This document shows positions 1 to 6,682 of a stretch of DNA of 10,419 bases, piece after piece (the stretch's first letter is position 1; each line of letters starts with the position of its first letter). The translations under genes and the position numbers were made by a program. This stretch comes from Ruminococcus sp. (GTDB lineage: Bacteria; Bacillota; Clostridia; Oscillospirales; Ruminococcaceae): positions 1-10,419 of the forward strand of contig JAFYET010000294.1 of NCBI GenBank assembly GCA_017544125.1, given 5' to 3'. The notes beneath the pieces are model-generated. The model did not search any database, had not been told where the DNA came from, and worked only from the letters and a program-made list of their open reading frames with translations.

Positions 1-65
1 GAACGTTATTCGTTCCATAAGGGGCTGTTGTTATCAAGGCGTTATGCAGTTTCCGTTACTTCGTT

Positions 66-159
66 CGCCGCCTTGCGCCTACGGCGTTGGGACTCTGTCC
101 CAAGCCCTGCTGGGGCTCTGCCCCCGTCCCCGCAAGCCCTTTTTAAGGAAAAGGGCTTG
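66..159. repeat. Cluster of four tandem perfect hairpins upstream of the mannanase gene
   Basis: Four adjacent inverted repeats fill this stretch. CGCCG (66-70) pairs with CGGCG (82-86). TTGGGAC (87-93) pairs with GTCCCAA (97-103) around a TCT loop. GGGGC (112-116) pairs with GCCCC (120-124), again around TCT. CAAGCCCTTTT (133-143) pairs with AAAAGGGCTTG (149-159) around a 5-base loop. An alternative stem AGCCC/GGGCT bridges the second and third. No T-run follows the last stem, so it is not a textbook terminator on either strand. It resembles a dispersed, RNA-structured intergenic repeat of Clostridia, but that comparison is from memory. Nothing else is recognisable in 1-231, and no mannanase promoter is visible; TTGACC at 157-162 belongs to the last hairpin and has no matching -10. 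Confidence 0.7.
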
Positions 160-231
160 ACCCCAAAACCTTCTTAATTTTTGTCCCCCACAACTTCCAT
201 TTTTCAACCACCAACAGAAAGGAACACGCAT

Positions 232-1911
232 ATGAAAACAAACCTCAGAAAAAGCGTTTGCGCACTTACGGCGGCGGTCATGCTGCTCGCCTGCGGCTGC
301 GGTGACAAGGGCAGCTCATCAGAGGCGGGCGACAGCGCTGCATCTTCTTCGGCTGACGGCTCGTCGGCTGATGACGGCACCGGCGCAACAACTACCAGGC
401 AGCGTGAGAATATCCCCCTTGACCCCGTGACCGAAACCAGGGGCGACTTTGACCTCTCGGACGTACAAAACGAATCAGATGTACCTGCCGACTTCGAGCT
501 GCTGCTCGAAGCAGAAGAGGGCAAGATGAGCGAGAACACACAGGCTTTTGACCTTGACCGCTACGGCGAGTTCACAGGCAAAGGCTTTGCGGCTATCGGC
601 AACAAGGACGAGACGGTGGAGCTTGAAGCAGAGCTTCCCGCAGACGGCAGCTACGACCTTATAATAAACACCGCCGTTTCAACAGGCACAAGCGAGAACT
701 TTGTGACCGTTGACGGCAAGGAGATAACATCATTCTCGGTGGAGGGCAACACCTTCCACGAAGTAGCCGCCGAAAAGATAGCCATGACCAAGGGCAAGCA
801 CACTATCGGCATAAAGGCAAAGACGGGCAGCTTTTTTGTTGACAGCATAAAGGTAAAGGGCGCAGCGCTTGTTGACCTGAGCCAGTATGAAGTATCAAAG
901 CAGCTTTGCAACCCCAATGCTACCGATGAAACAAAGCGGCTTTACAGCTTCCTTTGCGATGTATACGGCAAGTACATCATCTCAGGGCAGTATGCTGACA
1001 AGAACCGTGGCGTTGACAGCGCTGAGTTTTCCGAATATGACTACAAGCTGGGCAAATACCCCGCCATAATGGGTCTTGACCTGATAGAGGCAAGCCCCAG
1101 CAGAGTTGCAAACGGCTCATCACCCGGCAACATAGTTCAGGTGGCTGAGGACTGGTATCTTAACCGTGGCGGCATCGTCACCATATGCTGGCACTGGAAC
1201 GCCCCCGAGCCCTACCTCGGCACCAACGGTGCTGCCTGGTGGGAGGGCTTCTACAAGGACAAGACCAGCTTCAACCTTGCAAAAGCCATAAGCGGCGAGG
1301 ACAAGGAGGGCTATGACTACCTGATAAGGGATATAGATGCCATAGCAATGTATTTGCAGGAGCTTGATGACTACCACGTACCCGTGCTGTGGAGACCCCT
1401 GCACGAGGGCGGCGGTGACCCGAAGTGGAACAACCCCTGGTTCTGGTGGGGCTCATCGGGCGCTGAGGCATACAAGGAGCTTTGGAAGCTGATGTATGAC
1501 AGGCTGACAAACGTTCACCACTGCAACAACCTCATTTGGGTATGGAACGGGCAGAACCTTGACTACTACCCCGGCGATGAGTATGTTGACATGATGGGCT
1601 ACGACAGCTACCCCGAGGTAAAGAGCGACCACTCGCCCCAGAAGAAGCTGTGGGATTACACAAAGCAGACAACCCCCACGACAAAGATAATGGCGATGAC
1701 CGAGAACGGCGCTATACCCGACCCCGATTCATGTATGTCAGAGGGCATACGCTGGTCATACTTCTGCACCTGGAACGGCGAGTTTGCGCTTAAAGACGCA
1801 CAGCTGGGCTGCGAGTCGAATTCATACGAGTTCTTTGAAAAGATAATGTCACATGAGCGTGTGCTCACCCTTGACGAGCTGCCCGATATCAAATCATGGC
1901 CTATTGAGTAG
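232..1911 (+). CDS. Surface lipoprotein beta-mannanase, CBM35 + GH26
   Basis: Endo-beta-1,4-mannanase predicted to cut mannan or glucomannan at the outer face of the cell. The 559-residue protein begins with a lipoprotein signal: basic MKTNLRK, a hydrophobic stretch, then LLAC with Cys21 as likely lipidated residue. A Ser/Ala/Gly/Asp-rich linker follows (about 25-60). A CBM35-like beta-sandwich spans about 88-211 and a GH26 barrel about 225-555. Family GH26 uses two glutamates: the acid/base fits E392 in WRPLHEGGG, followed by the aromatic WFWWG motif, and the nucleophile fits E491 in MTENG. No dockerin or SLH repeats are visible, so lipid anchoring is the apparent attachment. ATG 232 is chosen because AAAGGAA lies 7 bases upstream and the signal peptide starts there; an in-frame TTG at 181 would add 17 non-signal residues. 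The gene ends at its own terminator and is convergent with the phosphorylase gene. The family call is firm; the exact substrate is inferred. Confidence 0.93.
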   Translation: MKTNLRKSVCALTAAVMLLACGCGDKGSSSEAGDSAASSSADGSSADDGTGATTTRQRENIPLDPVTETRGDFDLSDVQNESDVPADFELLLEAEEGKMSENTQAFDLDRYGEFTGKGFAAIGNKDETVELEAELPADGSYDLIINTAVSTGTSENFVTVDGKEITSFSVEGNTFHEVAAEKIAMTKGKHTIGIKAKTGSFFVDSIKVKGAALVDLSQYEVSKQLCNPNATDETKRLYSFLCDVYGKYIISGQYADKNRGVDSAEFSEYDYKLGKYPAIMGLDLIEASPSRVANGSSPGNIVQVAEDWYLNRGGIVTICWHWNAPEPYLGTNGAAWWEGFYKDKTSFNLAKAISGEDKEGYDYLIRDIDAIAMYLQELDDYHVPVLWRPLHEGGGDPKWNNPWFWWGSSGAEAYKELWKLMYDRLTNVHHCNNLIWVWNGQNLDYYPGDEYVDMMGYDSYPEVKSDHSPQKKLWDYTKQTTPTTKIMAMTENGAIPDPDSCMSEGIRWSYFCTWNGEFALKDAQLGCESNSYEFFEKIMSHERVLTLDELPDIKSWPIE

Positions 1912-1913
1912 CA

Positions 1914-1934
1914 ATGCAAAATGCACAATTAAGT
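1914..1934. repeat. Two-unit heptamer repeat (ATGCAAA, ATGCACA) leading into ATTAAGT
   Basis: Two 7-base units follow the mannanase stop codon almost at once, then ATTAAGT and the terminator stem. The 17-base run 1912-1928 recurs exactly at 6662-6678. The layout (ATGCAnA units, then ATTAAG, then a GC-rich hairpin) is repeated near 10172-10225, so this looks like a shortened copy of that module. Confidence 0.7.
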
Positions 1935-1935
1935 T

Positions 1936-1972
1936 CGCTCCCCCGAAAAGCATCTTCGGGGGAGCGTTTTTT
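1936..1972 (+). terminator. Rho-independent terminator of the mannanase gene
   Basis: A perfect 12-bp stem pairs CGCTCCCCCGAA (1936-1947) with TTCGGGGGAGCG (1955-1966) around a 7-base loop. Six T residues follow at 1967-1972. It starts 24 bases after the mannanase stop, as expected for the end of a monocistronic transcript. Confidence 0.95.
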
Positions 1973-1973
1973 A

Positions 1974-1987
1974 TTATTCACTATTCA
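1974..1987. repeat. Two-unit heptamer repeat (NTATTCA family)
   Basis: TTATTCA and CTATTCA stand in tandem just after the mannanase terminator T-run. The same heptamer family forms a four-unit array at 9485-9512 upstream of mnmE. Confidence 0.6.
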
Positions 1988-2013
1988 CTGAGCAGGCGCT
2001 TATAACAGCGCAC

Positions 2014-2050
2014 AAAAAAGCACTCCTGCCTTTTACAGCAGAAGTGCTTT
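2014..2050 (-). terminator. Rho-independent terminator of the cellobiose phosphorylase block
   Basis: On the minus strand, AAAGCACTTCTGC pairs with GCAGGAGTGCTTT over 13 positions with one mismatch, around an 8-base loop, and the transcript ends in a T-run (A residues at 2014-2019 on the plus strand). It begins 31 bases past the phosphorylase stop. It is separate from the mannanase terminator, so the two convergent units are insulated by two one-way terminators. Confidence 0.88.
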
Positions 2051-2081
2051 ATTCTTGCAATTATTCCAAAGCGCCTGCGCT

Positions 2082-4532
2082 TCAGCCCATAACTACCTCA
2101 ACAGTATGCTCTGTGCCTGCATCGAATACGGGCAGAACATTGCCGCTTACCTTTACGCCGTCGCAGGTAACGCTCTTGATACCCTTGCTGATGTGGTCGG
2201 GGTTTGTTATAGTGATGTTGTAGGTGTTGCCTCTGAACTTACGTGTAGCCTTGAAGCCGTCCCATGCCTCGGGGATAGAGGGGTCTATCTTAAGACCGTC
2301 ATAATCAGGAATGATACCTAAGATGAACTGGGATATAGCCACGAAGTTCCATGCAGCAGTACCTGTCAGCCAGCTGTTCTTAGCCTCGCCGTGACGCTTG
2401 GCGTCCTTACCTGCTATCATCTGAGCGTAAACGTAAGGCTCAGTTCTGTGCAGGTCGGATATATCTTCAAGATATGCAGGGGCGATCTTTGAGTAATACT
2501 CAAATGCCTGGTCGCCACGTCCTGCGGCAGCCTCTGCGCAGATTATCCAAGCGTTGTTGTGGCAGAAGATACCTGCGTTCTCCTTATAGCCTGCGGGGTA
2601 TGTGGATATCTCGCCGTACTGCTTGTAATACTTTGTGAATGCGGGGTTGTTGAGCACAAGGCCGTACTTGGTATCAAGATACTTCTTAACGGAGTTAAGT
2701 GTGATGATATCCTTGCCGCTCTCCTTGCCGAGACCGCCCATAACTGCGAAGCCCTGGGGCTCGATGAATATCTTGCCCTCTTCGCACTCGTGTGAGCCCA
2801 TCTTCTCGCCGAAGTCATCAAATGCTCTTAAGAACCACTCGCCGTCCCATGCGTACTTGAGGGTGTTCTCATTCATCTTGTCTATCTCAGCCTGTGCCTT
2901 TGCAGCCTCATCAGCAAGACCCTTAGCCTTGCAGAGTGCCACGTACTCAGGTCCTATATAGCTCATCATGCAGGCTACCATTACAGACTCAGCAACACGG
3001 CTGAACTTCTGCTCGCCGTACTTAGGCGATGTGTATGTCTGGAAGCTCTCGCCGGGTGTGTCGGAATGGCAGGAGAGGTTTATGCAGTCGTTCCAGTCAG
3101 CACGCATAGCAAGGGGCAGACCGTGAGGGCCTACGAAGTTTGCAACGTGCCAGAAGCTCATCTTTAAGTGGTGCATCATCGACTGAGCCTTGCTCTCGTC
3201 GTTGTCATAAGGCACCTGCTCGTCAAGAATAGACCAGTCGCCTGTCTCCTTGATATACTGTGCTGTTGAAAGTATCATCCACAGCGGGTCATCGGAGAAG
3301 TCGCCGCCGATCGCGTCGTTGCCCTTCTTTGTAAGGGGCTGATACTGGTGATAGCAGCCGCCGTCTTCAAACTGTGTAGCTGCCAGGTCGAGTATACGCT
3401 CTCTTGCTCTGTCGGGTATCTGGTGAACGAAGCCGAGAAGATCCTGGTTGGAATCTCTAAAGCCCATACCTCTGCCGATACCGCTCTCAAAGTAAGAAGC
3501 AGAACGTGACATATTAAATGTTACCATGCACTGATACTGGTTCCAGATGTTAACCATTCTGTTGAGCTTCTCATCGTTTGTTTCAACATGATACTGCGAG
3601 AGGAGTGCTTCCCAGCTTGCCTTAAGCTCAGCAAGTGCCTTGTCAGCCTTCTCAGCTGTGTTCATAGCCTCGATCATAGCGTAAGCTTTGCTCTTGTTCA
3701 TTGAGCCGTCAGCGTTCCACTTGTTCTCACCGTTCTCAACATAGCCCAGCAGGAACACGAGCGACTTCTCCTCGCCGGGGGCAAGGGTAACGTCTACGCA
3801 GTGAGAAGCGATAGGCGACCAGCCGTCAGCAACGGAGTTATTGCTCTTGCCTGCAAATACAGCCTGCGGGTTGGCAAAGCCGTTATACAGACCCATGAAT
3901 GTTTCTCTGTCGGTATCAAAGCCGCAGATGTCGGTATTTACTGTATAGAATGCGAAGTGGTCTCTTCTTTCCTTATACTCTGTCTTATGGAAGATAGTCG
4001 AGCCCTCGATCTCAACCTCACCTGTGCTGAAGTTACGCTGGAAGTTCTCGCCGTCGTCCTGAGCGTTCCAAAGGCACCATTCAAGGAATGAGAAGAGCTT
4101 GAAACTCTTGGGCTTATCAGATGTGTTCTTGAGCACCATCTTCTGGACCTCGCCGCTGAAATTCTGGGGAACAAAGAATGTGACCTCGGCAGACACGCCG
4201 TTCTTTTCGCCCTTGATAACGGTATAGCCGATACCGTGGCGGCAGGAATAGCTGTCAAGCTCTGTCTTTACAGGGCTCCAGCCGGGGCTCCATACAGTCT
4301 CGCCGTCGTTTATGTAGAAATATCTGCCGCCCATATCAACAGGAACGTTGTTATAGCGGTATCTTGTTATTCTCCTGAGTCTTGCGTCCTTAAAGAAGCT
4401 GTAACCGCCTGCGGTATTTGAGATGAGTGAGAAAAACTCCTGAGTGCCGAGGTAGTTTATCCACGGGTAGGGAGTTCTCGGGTTTGTGATGACATATTCC
4501 TTATTAACGTCATCAAAGTAACCAAACTTCAT
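2082..4532 (-). CDS. Cellobiose phosphorylase, GH94
   Basis: Cytoplasmic inverting phosphorylase that converts cellobiose plus phosphate to alpha-D-glucose 1-phosphate plus glucose, saving ATP compared with hydrolysis. The 816-residue protein matches the usual cellobiose phosphorylase length (about 810), and no signal peptide is seen. The N-terminus ([20 protein letters not shown]) and the [18 protein letters not shown] stretch are typical of this enzyme rather than of the longer cellodextrin phosphorylases. In the helical barrel are FRDSNQD (R359-D364), SDDPLW (about 413-418) and ADWNDC (478-483); by family alignment the general acid is probably D482. The C-terminal beta domain is complete. 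ATG 4532 is chosen because AAAGGTGG stands 9 bases upstream. A GTG start at 4601 would add 23 residues mostly encoded by the heptamer repeat. The gene is last in the minus-strand sugar block, 112 bases after the zinc-ribbon gene, and has a terminator. Related GH94 specificities cannot be fully excluded. Confidence 0.95.
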   Translation of the reverse strand: MKFGYFDDVNKEYVITNPRTPYPWINYLGTQEFFSLISNTAGGYSFFKDARLRRITRYRYNNVPVDMGGRYFYINDGETVWSPGWSPVKTELDSYSCRHGIGYTVIKGEKNGVSAEVTFFVPQNFSGEVQKMVLKNTSDKPKSFKLFSFLEWCLWNAQDDGENFQRNFSTGEVEIEGSTIFHKTEYKERRDHFAFYTVNTDICGFDTDRETFMGLYNGFANPQAVFAGKSNNSVADGWSPIASHCVDVTLAPGEEKSLVFLLGYVENGENKWNADGSMNKSKAYAMIEAMNTAEKADKALAELKASWEALLSQYHVETNDEKLNRMVNIWNQYQCMVTFNMSRSASYFESGIGRGMGFRDSNQDLLGFVHQIPDRARERILDLAATQFEDGGCYHQYQPLTKKGNDAIGGDFSDDPLWMILSTAQYIKETGDWSILDEQVPYDNDESKAQSMMHHLKMSFWHVANFVGPHGLPLAMRADWNDCINLSCHSDTPGESFQTYTSPKYGEQKFSRVAESVMVACMMSYIGPEYVALCKAKGLADEAAKAQAEIDKMNENTLKYAWDGEWFLRAFDDFGEKMGSHECEEGKIFIEPQGFAVMGGLGKESGKDIITLNSVKKYLDTKYGLVLNNPAFTKYYKQYGEISTYPAGYKENAGIFCHNNAWIICAEAAAGRGDQAFEYYSKIAPAYLEDISDLHRTEPYVYAQMIAGKDAKRHGEAKNSWLTGTAAWNFVAISQFILGIIPDYDGLKIDPSIPEAWDGFKATRKFRGNTYNITITNPDHISKGIKSVTCDGVKVSGNVLPVFDAGTEHTVEVVMG

Positions 4533-4541
4533 AATAAATTT

Positions 4542-4549
4542 CCACCTTT
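4542..4549 (-). promoter_or_regulatory. Ribosome binding site fixing the phosphorylase start
   Basis: Minus-strand AAAGGTGG lies 9 bases before ATG 4532. It decides this start over the upstream in-frame GTG at 4601. Its AGGTG core (4543-4547) is complementary to CACCT in the upstream heptamer array (4566-4570). Confidence 0.8.
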
Positions 4550-4560
4550 CCGTATTAGAT

Positions 4561-4588
4561 GTAAGAGGTGAGAGGTAAGAGGTAAGAG
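4561..4588. repeat. Four-unit heptamer array GTAAGAG in the phosphorylase leader
   Basis: Four contiguous 7-base units, three GTAAGAG and one GTGAGAG (second position), span 28 bases. The array lies in the untranslated leader of the phosphorylase gene, which reads it as CTCTTAC units. The same family, on the opposite strand and with more divergence, forms the array at 8044-8071 behind mnmE. Confidence 0.85.
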
Positions 4589-4621
4589 CCGCTTTTCTCA
4601 CTCTGACATTTTTTGATTTAT

Positions 4622-4640
4622 TTTAAGCATTTAGCTTAAA
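4622..4640. other. AT-rich inverted repeat between zinc-ribbon and phosphorylase genes
   Basis: TTTAAGC (4622-4628) pairs with GCTTAAA (4634-4640) around ATTTA. It starts 5 bases past the zinc-ribbon stop, and the phosphorylase ATG is 90 bases further on. No clean T-run follows on the minus strand, so a terminator is doubtful. It could be an operator or a weak attenuating hairpin. Confidence 0.4.
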
Positions 4641-4644
4641 TTAC

Positions 4645-4878
4645 TTATAATTTCTGATCGTAGGAGATCACGCATTCGTTTCTTTTGCCGCATTTGGGGC
4701 ATTTCATTATCTTGTCCGTATCGTAATGCGCATTCCACAGGAATTTATACCACGGCGCACGGAAACGATGCCCGCAGCACTGACAGGTATATACTGTCTT
4801 TGACATATCCCCCGCAAACAAAAGCCCGAATATGAGCGTCACGGGGATAATGATGAGCAGAAGCAAGGGGTTATTCAT
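4645..4878 (-). CDS. Small membrane-anchored zinc-ribbon protein
   Basis: I do not recognise a named family. The 77-residue protein has an N-terminal hydrophobic segment (about residues 4-22, LLLLIIIPVTLIFGLLFA), which should form one membrane helix. Two CxxC knuckles follow, C32-x2-C35 and C60-x2-C63, the spacing of a zinc ribbon. The intervening stretch is aromatic and basic (FRAPWYKFLW). The second knuckle, KCPKCGKR, is typical of small rubredoxin-like ribbons. ATG 4878 is preferred because GGAGG (4887-4891) is 8 bases upstream. A GTG at 4887 would add three residues but overlaps that ribosome site. The first G of GGAGG is the last base of the toxin stop codon, so translation is likely coupled to the toxin. 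Being in the same transcript does not show a functional link with the toxin or the phosphorylase. Confidence 0.8.
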   Translation of the reverse strand: MNNPLLLLIIIPVTLIFGLLFAGDMSKTVYTCQCCGHRFRAPWYKFLWNAHYDTDKIMKCPKCGKRNECVISYDQKL

Positions 4879-4890
4879 AGTAAACACCTC

Positions 4891-5205
4891 CTATATATCT
4901 CCAAACAATATCTTCATATAATCTCTTCGACCATAGATGACCCTGTCTACCATAACATCCTGCCCGCTTATGCGGTAAAATGCAAGGTATTCATTATATA
5001 TCACATATCTGTATCCGCTGAAAAGCCCGCCCTCAAAATAAAGCGGCGTGCCAAGCTTTGAGAACTCTCTGAGCTTATCGACCGTATCAAGAATACCGTC
5101 TATCATATTCTGAGCCGCAGCGGGCGCAGAAAGAGTCAAGGCGATATACTCCCAGATCTCATCAAGGTCACCAAGCGCCATAGGCGAATAAACTACATTA
5201 TTCAT
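4891..5205 (-). CDS. ParE/RelE-superfamily toxin of a type II toxin-antitoxin pair
   Basis: The 104-residue protein has the size and layout of ParE/RelE toxins: a short first strand (VVYSP), two helices (about 9-50, with DLDEIWEYI and LDTVDKLREF), then a basic antiparallel sheet with GYRYVIYNEYLAFYRI (64-79) and VDRVIYGRRDYMKIL (86-100). Family members either cut ribosome-bound mRNA (RelE) or poison gyrase (ParE). The sequence does not tell me which, although the helical N-terminus and the RRDYMKIL ending look more ParE-like. Its ATG lies inside the antitoxin stop (ATGA, 4-bp overlap), the standard coupling. It appears intact. It probably forms an inert complex with the protein from 5202-5465. 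Confidence 0.88.
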   Translation of the reverse strand: MNNVVYSPMALGDLDEIWEYIALTLSAPAAAQNMIDGILDTVDKLREFSKLGTPLYFEGGLFSGYRYVIYNEYLAFYRISGQDVMVDRVIYGRRDYMKILFGDI

Positions 5206-5465
5206 AGCTTTTTATCCTTAAAATGTGCCCTGACATCATCAGCTGAGATATAGCCCTTTTCCTCGGCAGAGAGCCTGCCTTTTTCAAGCTCGCACATAAG
5301 CTGCAAGGCCGCCTTGGTCTTTTCGTATTCCTCCTGCTCGGAGATATCGACTATGGCATACTTTCCTCTGCCGTCTTTGGTAAGGTAAACCGGAGAGCCT
5401 ACCGCAACGCCCTGCAATACATCTGTGTAATTGTTAAGATCCGTGATAGGAATGATATTCGGCAT
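5202..5465 (-). CDS. Phd/YefM-family antitoxin
   Basis: The 87-residue protein opens with a Phd/YefM fold signature: IIPITDLNNYTDVL (about 4-17), then SPVYLTKDGRGKYAIVDI (24-41), the two-strand region that builds the DNA-binding dimer. A helical, charged tail (about 44-85, ending GYISADDVRAHFKDKKL) would wrap and neutralise the toxin. Such antitoxins usually repress their own operon alone and more tightly with toxin. The ATG at 5465 follows a GAGG site 5 bases upstream. Only 31 bases separate it from the epimerase stop, with no obvious promoter or palindromic operator there. Transcription is therefore probably from the epimerase promoter, or from one inside the epimerase coding end that I could not identify. 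Confidence 0.88.
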   Translation of the reverse strand: MPNIIPITDLNNYTDVLQGVAVGSPVYLTKDGRGKYAIVDISEQEEYEKTKAALQLMCELEKGRLSAEEKGYISADDVRAHFKDKKL

Positions 5466-5496
5466 AAAACCTCACCCTCGTCTTTCAAATCACCTG

Positions 5497-6504
5497 TTAT
5501 CTTACTTCAAACCTCTGCCAGCACTTAAACTTCTCGCCCTTATTAAGCTCACTGTAGCCGCTGACCTCACGGGGGAGGCTCAGGTTTGCCGAGTTTATCA
5601 TCGCCGTCATAGGCTCGGGGCAGAAGTAGCCGTTCACTCCGTTATGGTTCCACATATTCCAGAACTTGAACTGCTCTGAAACTTCGTTTACTATACGCCT
5701 GCCCGACTGCCTGTCGGTTATTATCACGCCATAGAAGGGCTTGCCGTCAAGGGTCGTGCTCTCGGCTGTGTACATATCATTTGATATATCGTGGCATACT
5801 GCCTGCATATCGCCGCTCTTATATTGCCTGTCGTAGTCATCAGGCTCTCTTAGTTCCTCGGTAGGCAGGCATCTTTCATTAAGTATGCACTTTTTGCCTA
5901 TCGGCACTTCAAAGTATACCTGCGCCTCGTCGCCGCCGTCTGTAATGGGGGCGTTTATGCAGGTGTGGGTGCATATCGACACGGGCAGAGCCTTGTCAGC
6001 CATGCTTTCAAGCTCTATCTCCTGCTTTAACCCCTCCTGCTCAGAAAGAGTAAAGGTATAGCTTATCTTGAAGGGCAGCGGGAAGTATTTGAACATCTCG
6101 TCACTCTCATCAAAGGTATAGCTCGTGCGGCACACCGCCTTATCGCCCTGAACCTCGGCAGACTCCAGCTTGTGCGCTCTGTTATGCACAAAGCCGTGGA
6201 TGTAGTTGTTAAGGTTCTCTTCATTGACGGGCATATGATACACCGCATCAGATGTCTTTATAACGCCTGCGTCAAAGCGGTTGGGCAGATAGAGTGTCGG
6301 CAGACCCCATATAGGCCTTGCCTCGTTTATAGTGTCGGCAGTCACTTCTTCTTTGTAGCGGAAGACCTCTACCTTTTTCTCCTCATCACGGAATCTCAGC
6401 ACCGAGCTGCCCATAGTGTATGCTATCACAGCGAAATACCTGCCTGCTTCAAGGCGGACAGTCTTTTCGCCCTTAAACTCATAATCCCTGCTGACGCTTG
6501 CCAT
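5497..6504 (-). CDS. Aldose 1-epimerase (galactose mutarotase) family protein
   Basis: The 335-residue cytoplasmic protein has the galactose mutarotase-like beta-sandwich fold. Family members interconvert alpha and beta anomers of free hexoses using a Glu base and His acid. Matching positions can be seen: LYLPNRF (N75, R76) for the substrate-binding Asn-Arg, H103 in IHGFVHNRAH, H180 in CTHTCINAP, and E297 in CPEPMT near the C-terminus, the likely base. Length agrees with the family (300-350). The ATG at 6504 has AAGGGG 8 bases upstream. It heads the minus-strand block that ends with cellobiose phosphorylase. An anomer-converting enzyme fits there because GH94 enzymes are anomer-selective, but the true substrate may be a phosphosugar or an oligosaccharide. 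The distance from classical GalM motifs makes the exact reaction uncertain. Confidence 0.82.
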   Translation of the reverse strand: MASVSRDYEFKGEKTVRLEAGRYFAVIAYTMGSSVLRFRDEEKKVEVFRYKEEVTADTINEARPIWGLPTLYLPNRFDAGVIKTSDAVYHMPVNEENLNNYIHGFVHNRAHKLESAEVQGDKAVCRTSYTFDESDEMFKYFPLPFKISYTFTLSEQEGLKQEIELESMADKALPVSICTHTCINAPITDGGDEAQVYFEVPIGKKCILNERCLPTEELREPDDYDRQYKSGDMQAVCHDISNDMYTAESTTLDGKPFYGVIITDRQSGRRIVNEVSEQFKFWNMWNHNGVNGYFCPEPMTAMINSANLSLPREVSGYSELNKGEKFKCWQRFEVR

Positions 6505-6557
6505 TTACAAGACCCCTTTTATGTTATTTTGTGTAAATTAAATAGTAATCGAGAATT

Positions 6558-6572
6558 ACGAAAACGTTTAGT
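6558..6572. promoter_or_regulatory. LacI/CcpA-type operator (cre-like) at the epimerase start site
   Basis: A 15-base site centred on CG, with the perfect palindrome AAACGTTT at 6562-6569, agrees with the cre consensus WTGWAARCGYTWWCW at 13 of 15 positions in plus orientation. It lies 8-22 bases downstream of the -10 box, across the expected transcription start, where a bound repressor would block initiation. CcpA or a local LacI-family sugar repressor is plausible. No regulator gene is in the window. Confidence 0.5.
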
Positions 6573-6579
6573 TACTACA

Positions 6580-6608
6580 ATTATAACATATTTATTTGCT
6601 AAAGTCCA
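6580..6608 (-). promoter_or_regulatory. Sigma-A type promoter of the epimerase-TA-phosphorylase block
   Basis: On the minus strand, TGGACT (6603-6608, 4 of 6 matches to TTGACA) is followed after 17 bases by a perfect TATAAT (6580-6585). The expected start is near 6573, giving a leader of about 70 bases before ATG 6504. The surrounding DNA (6520-6650) is strongly AT-rich, as promoters in such genomes are. Confidence 0.65.
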
Positions 6609-6663
6609 GTATTTTTCAATAAAATAATAGTACATTTAGCGTAAAAAAAGTGGGGGTCATTCA

Positions 6664-6677
6664 ATGCAAAATGCACA
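6664..6677. repeat. Two-unit heptamer repeat (ATGCAAA, ATGCACA)
   Basis: This matches 1914-1927 exactly, and the identity extends over 17 bases (6662-6678). It sits 5 bases past the stop codon of the gene at 6683-7123, in inverted orientation relative to that gene, whereas the copy at 1914 is in the same orientation as the gene it follows. Confidence 0.7.
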
Positions 6678-6682
6678 AAAGG

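Noticed and set aside
133..159. 11-bp stem hairpin as terminator of an upstream gene
   Set aside because: No T-run follows on either strand; it fits better as part of the hairpin-cluster repeat.
157..185. Promoter for the mannanase using TTGACC at 157-162
   Set aside because: No acceptable -10 box lies 16-18 bases downstream, and the hexamer is part of the hairpin arm.
181..231. In-frame TTG extension of the mannanase
   Set aside because: It would put 17 non-hydrophobic residues before the lipoprotein signal peptide and lacks the AAAGGAA site that precedes ATG 232.
4561..4588. Possible CRISPR-like array
   Set aside because: The units are 7 bases with no spacers between them; no cas genes are present.
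4533..4601. In-frame GTG extension of cellobiose phosphorylase
   Set aside because: The added residues are mostly encoded by the heptamer repeat, the family N-terminus starts at MKFGYFDD, and the ribosome site points to 4532.
6640..6660. Terminator for the orphan gene at 6683-7123 (minus-strand T-run after CCCCCAC)
   Set aside because: The T-run is present on the minus strand, but there is no complementary arm upstream to form the stem.
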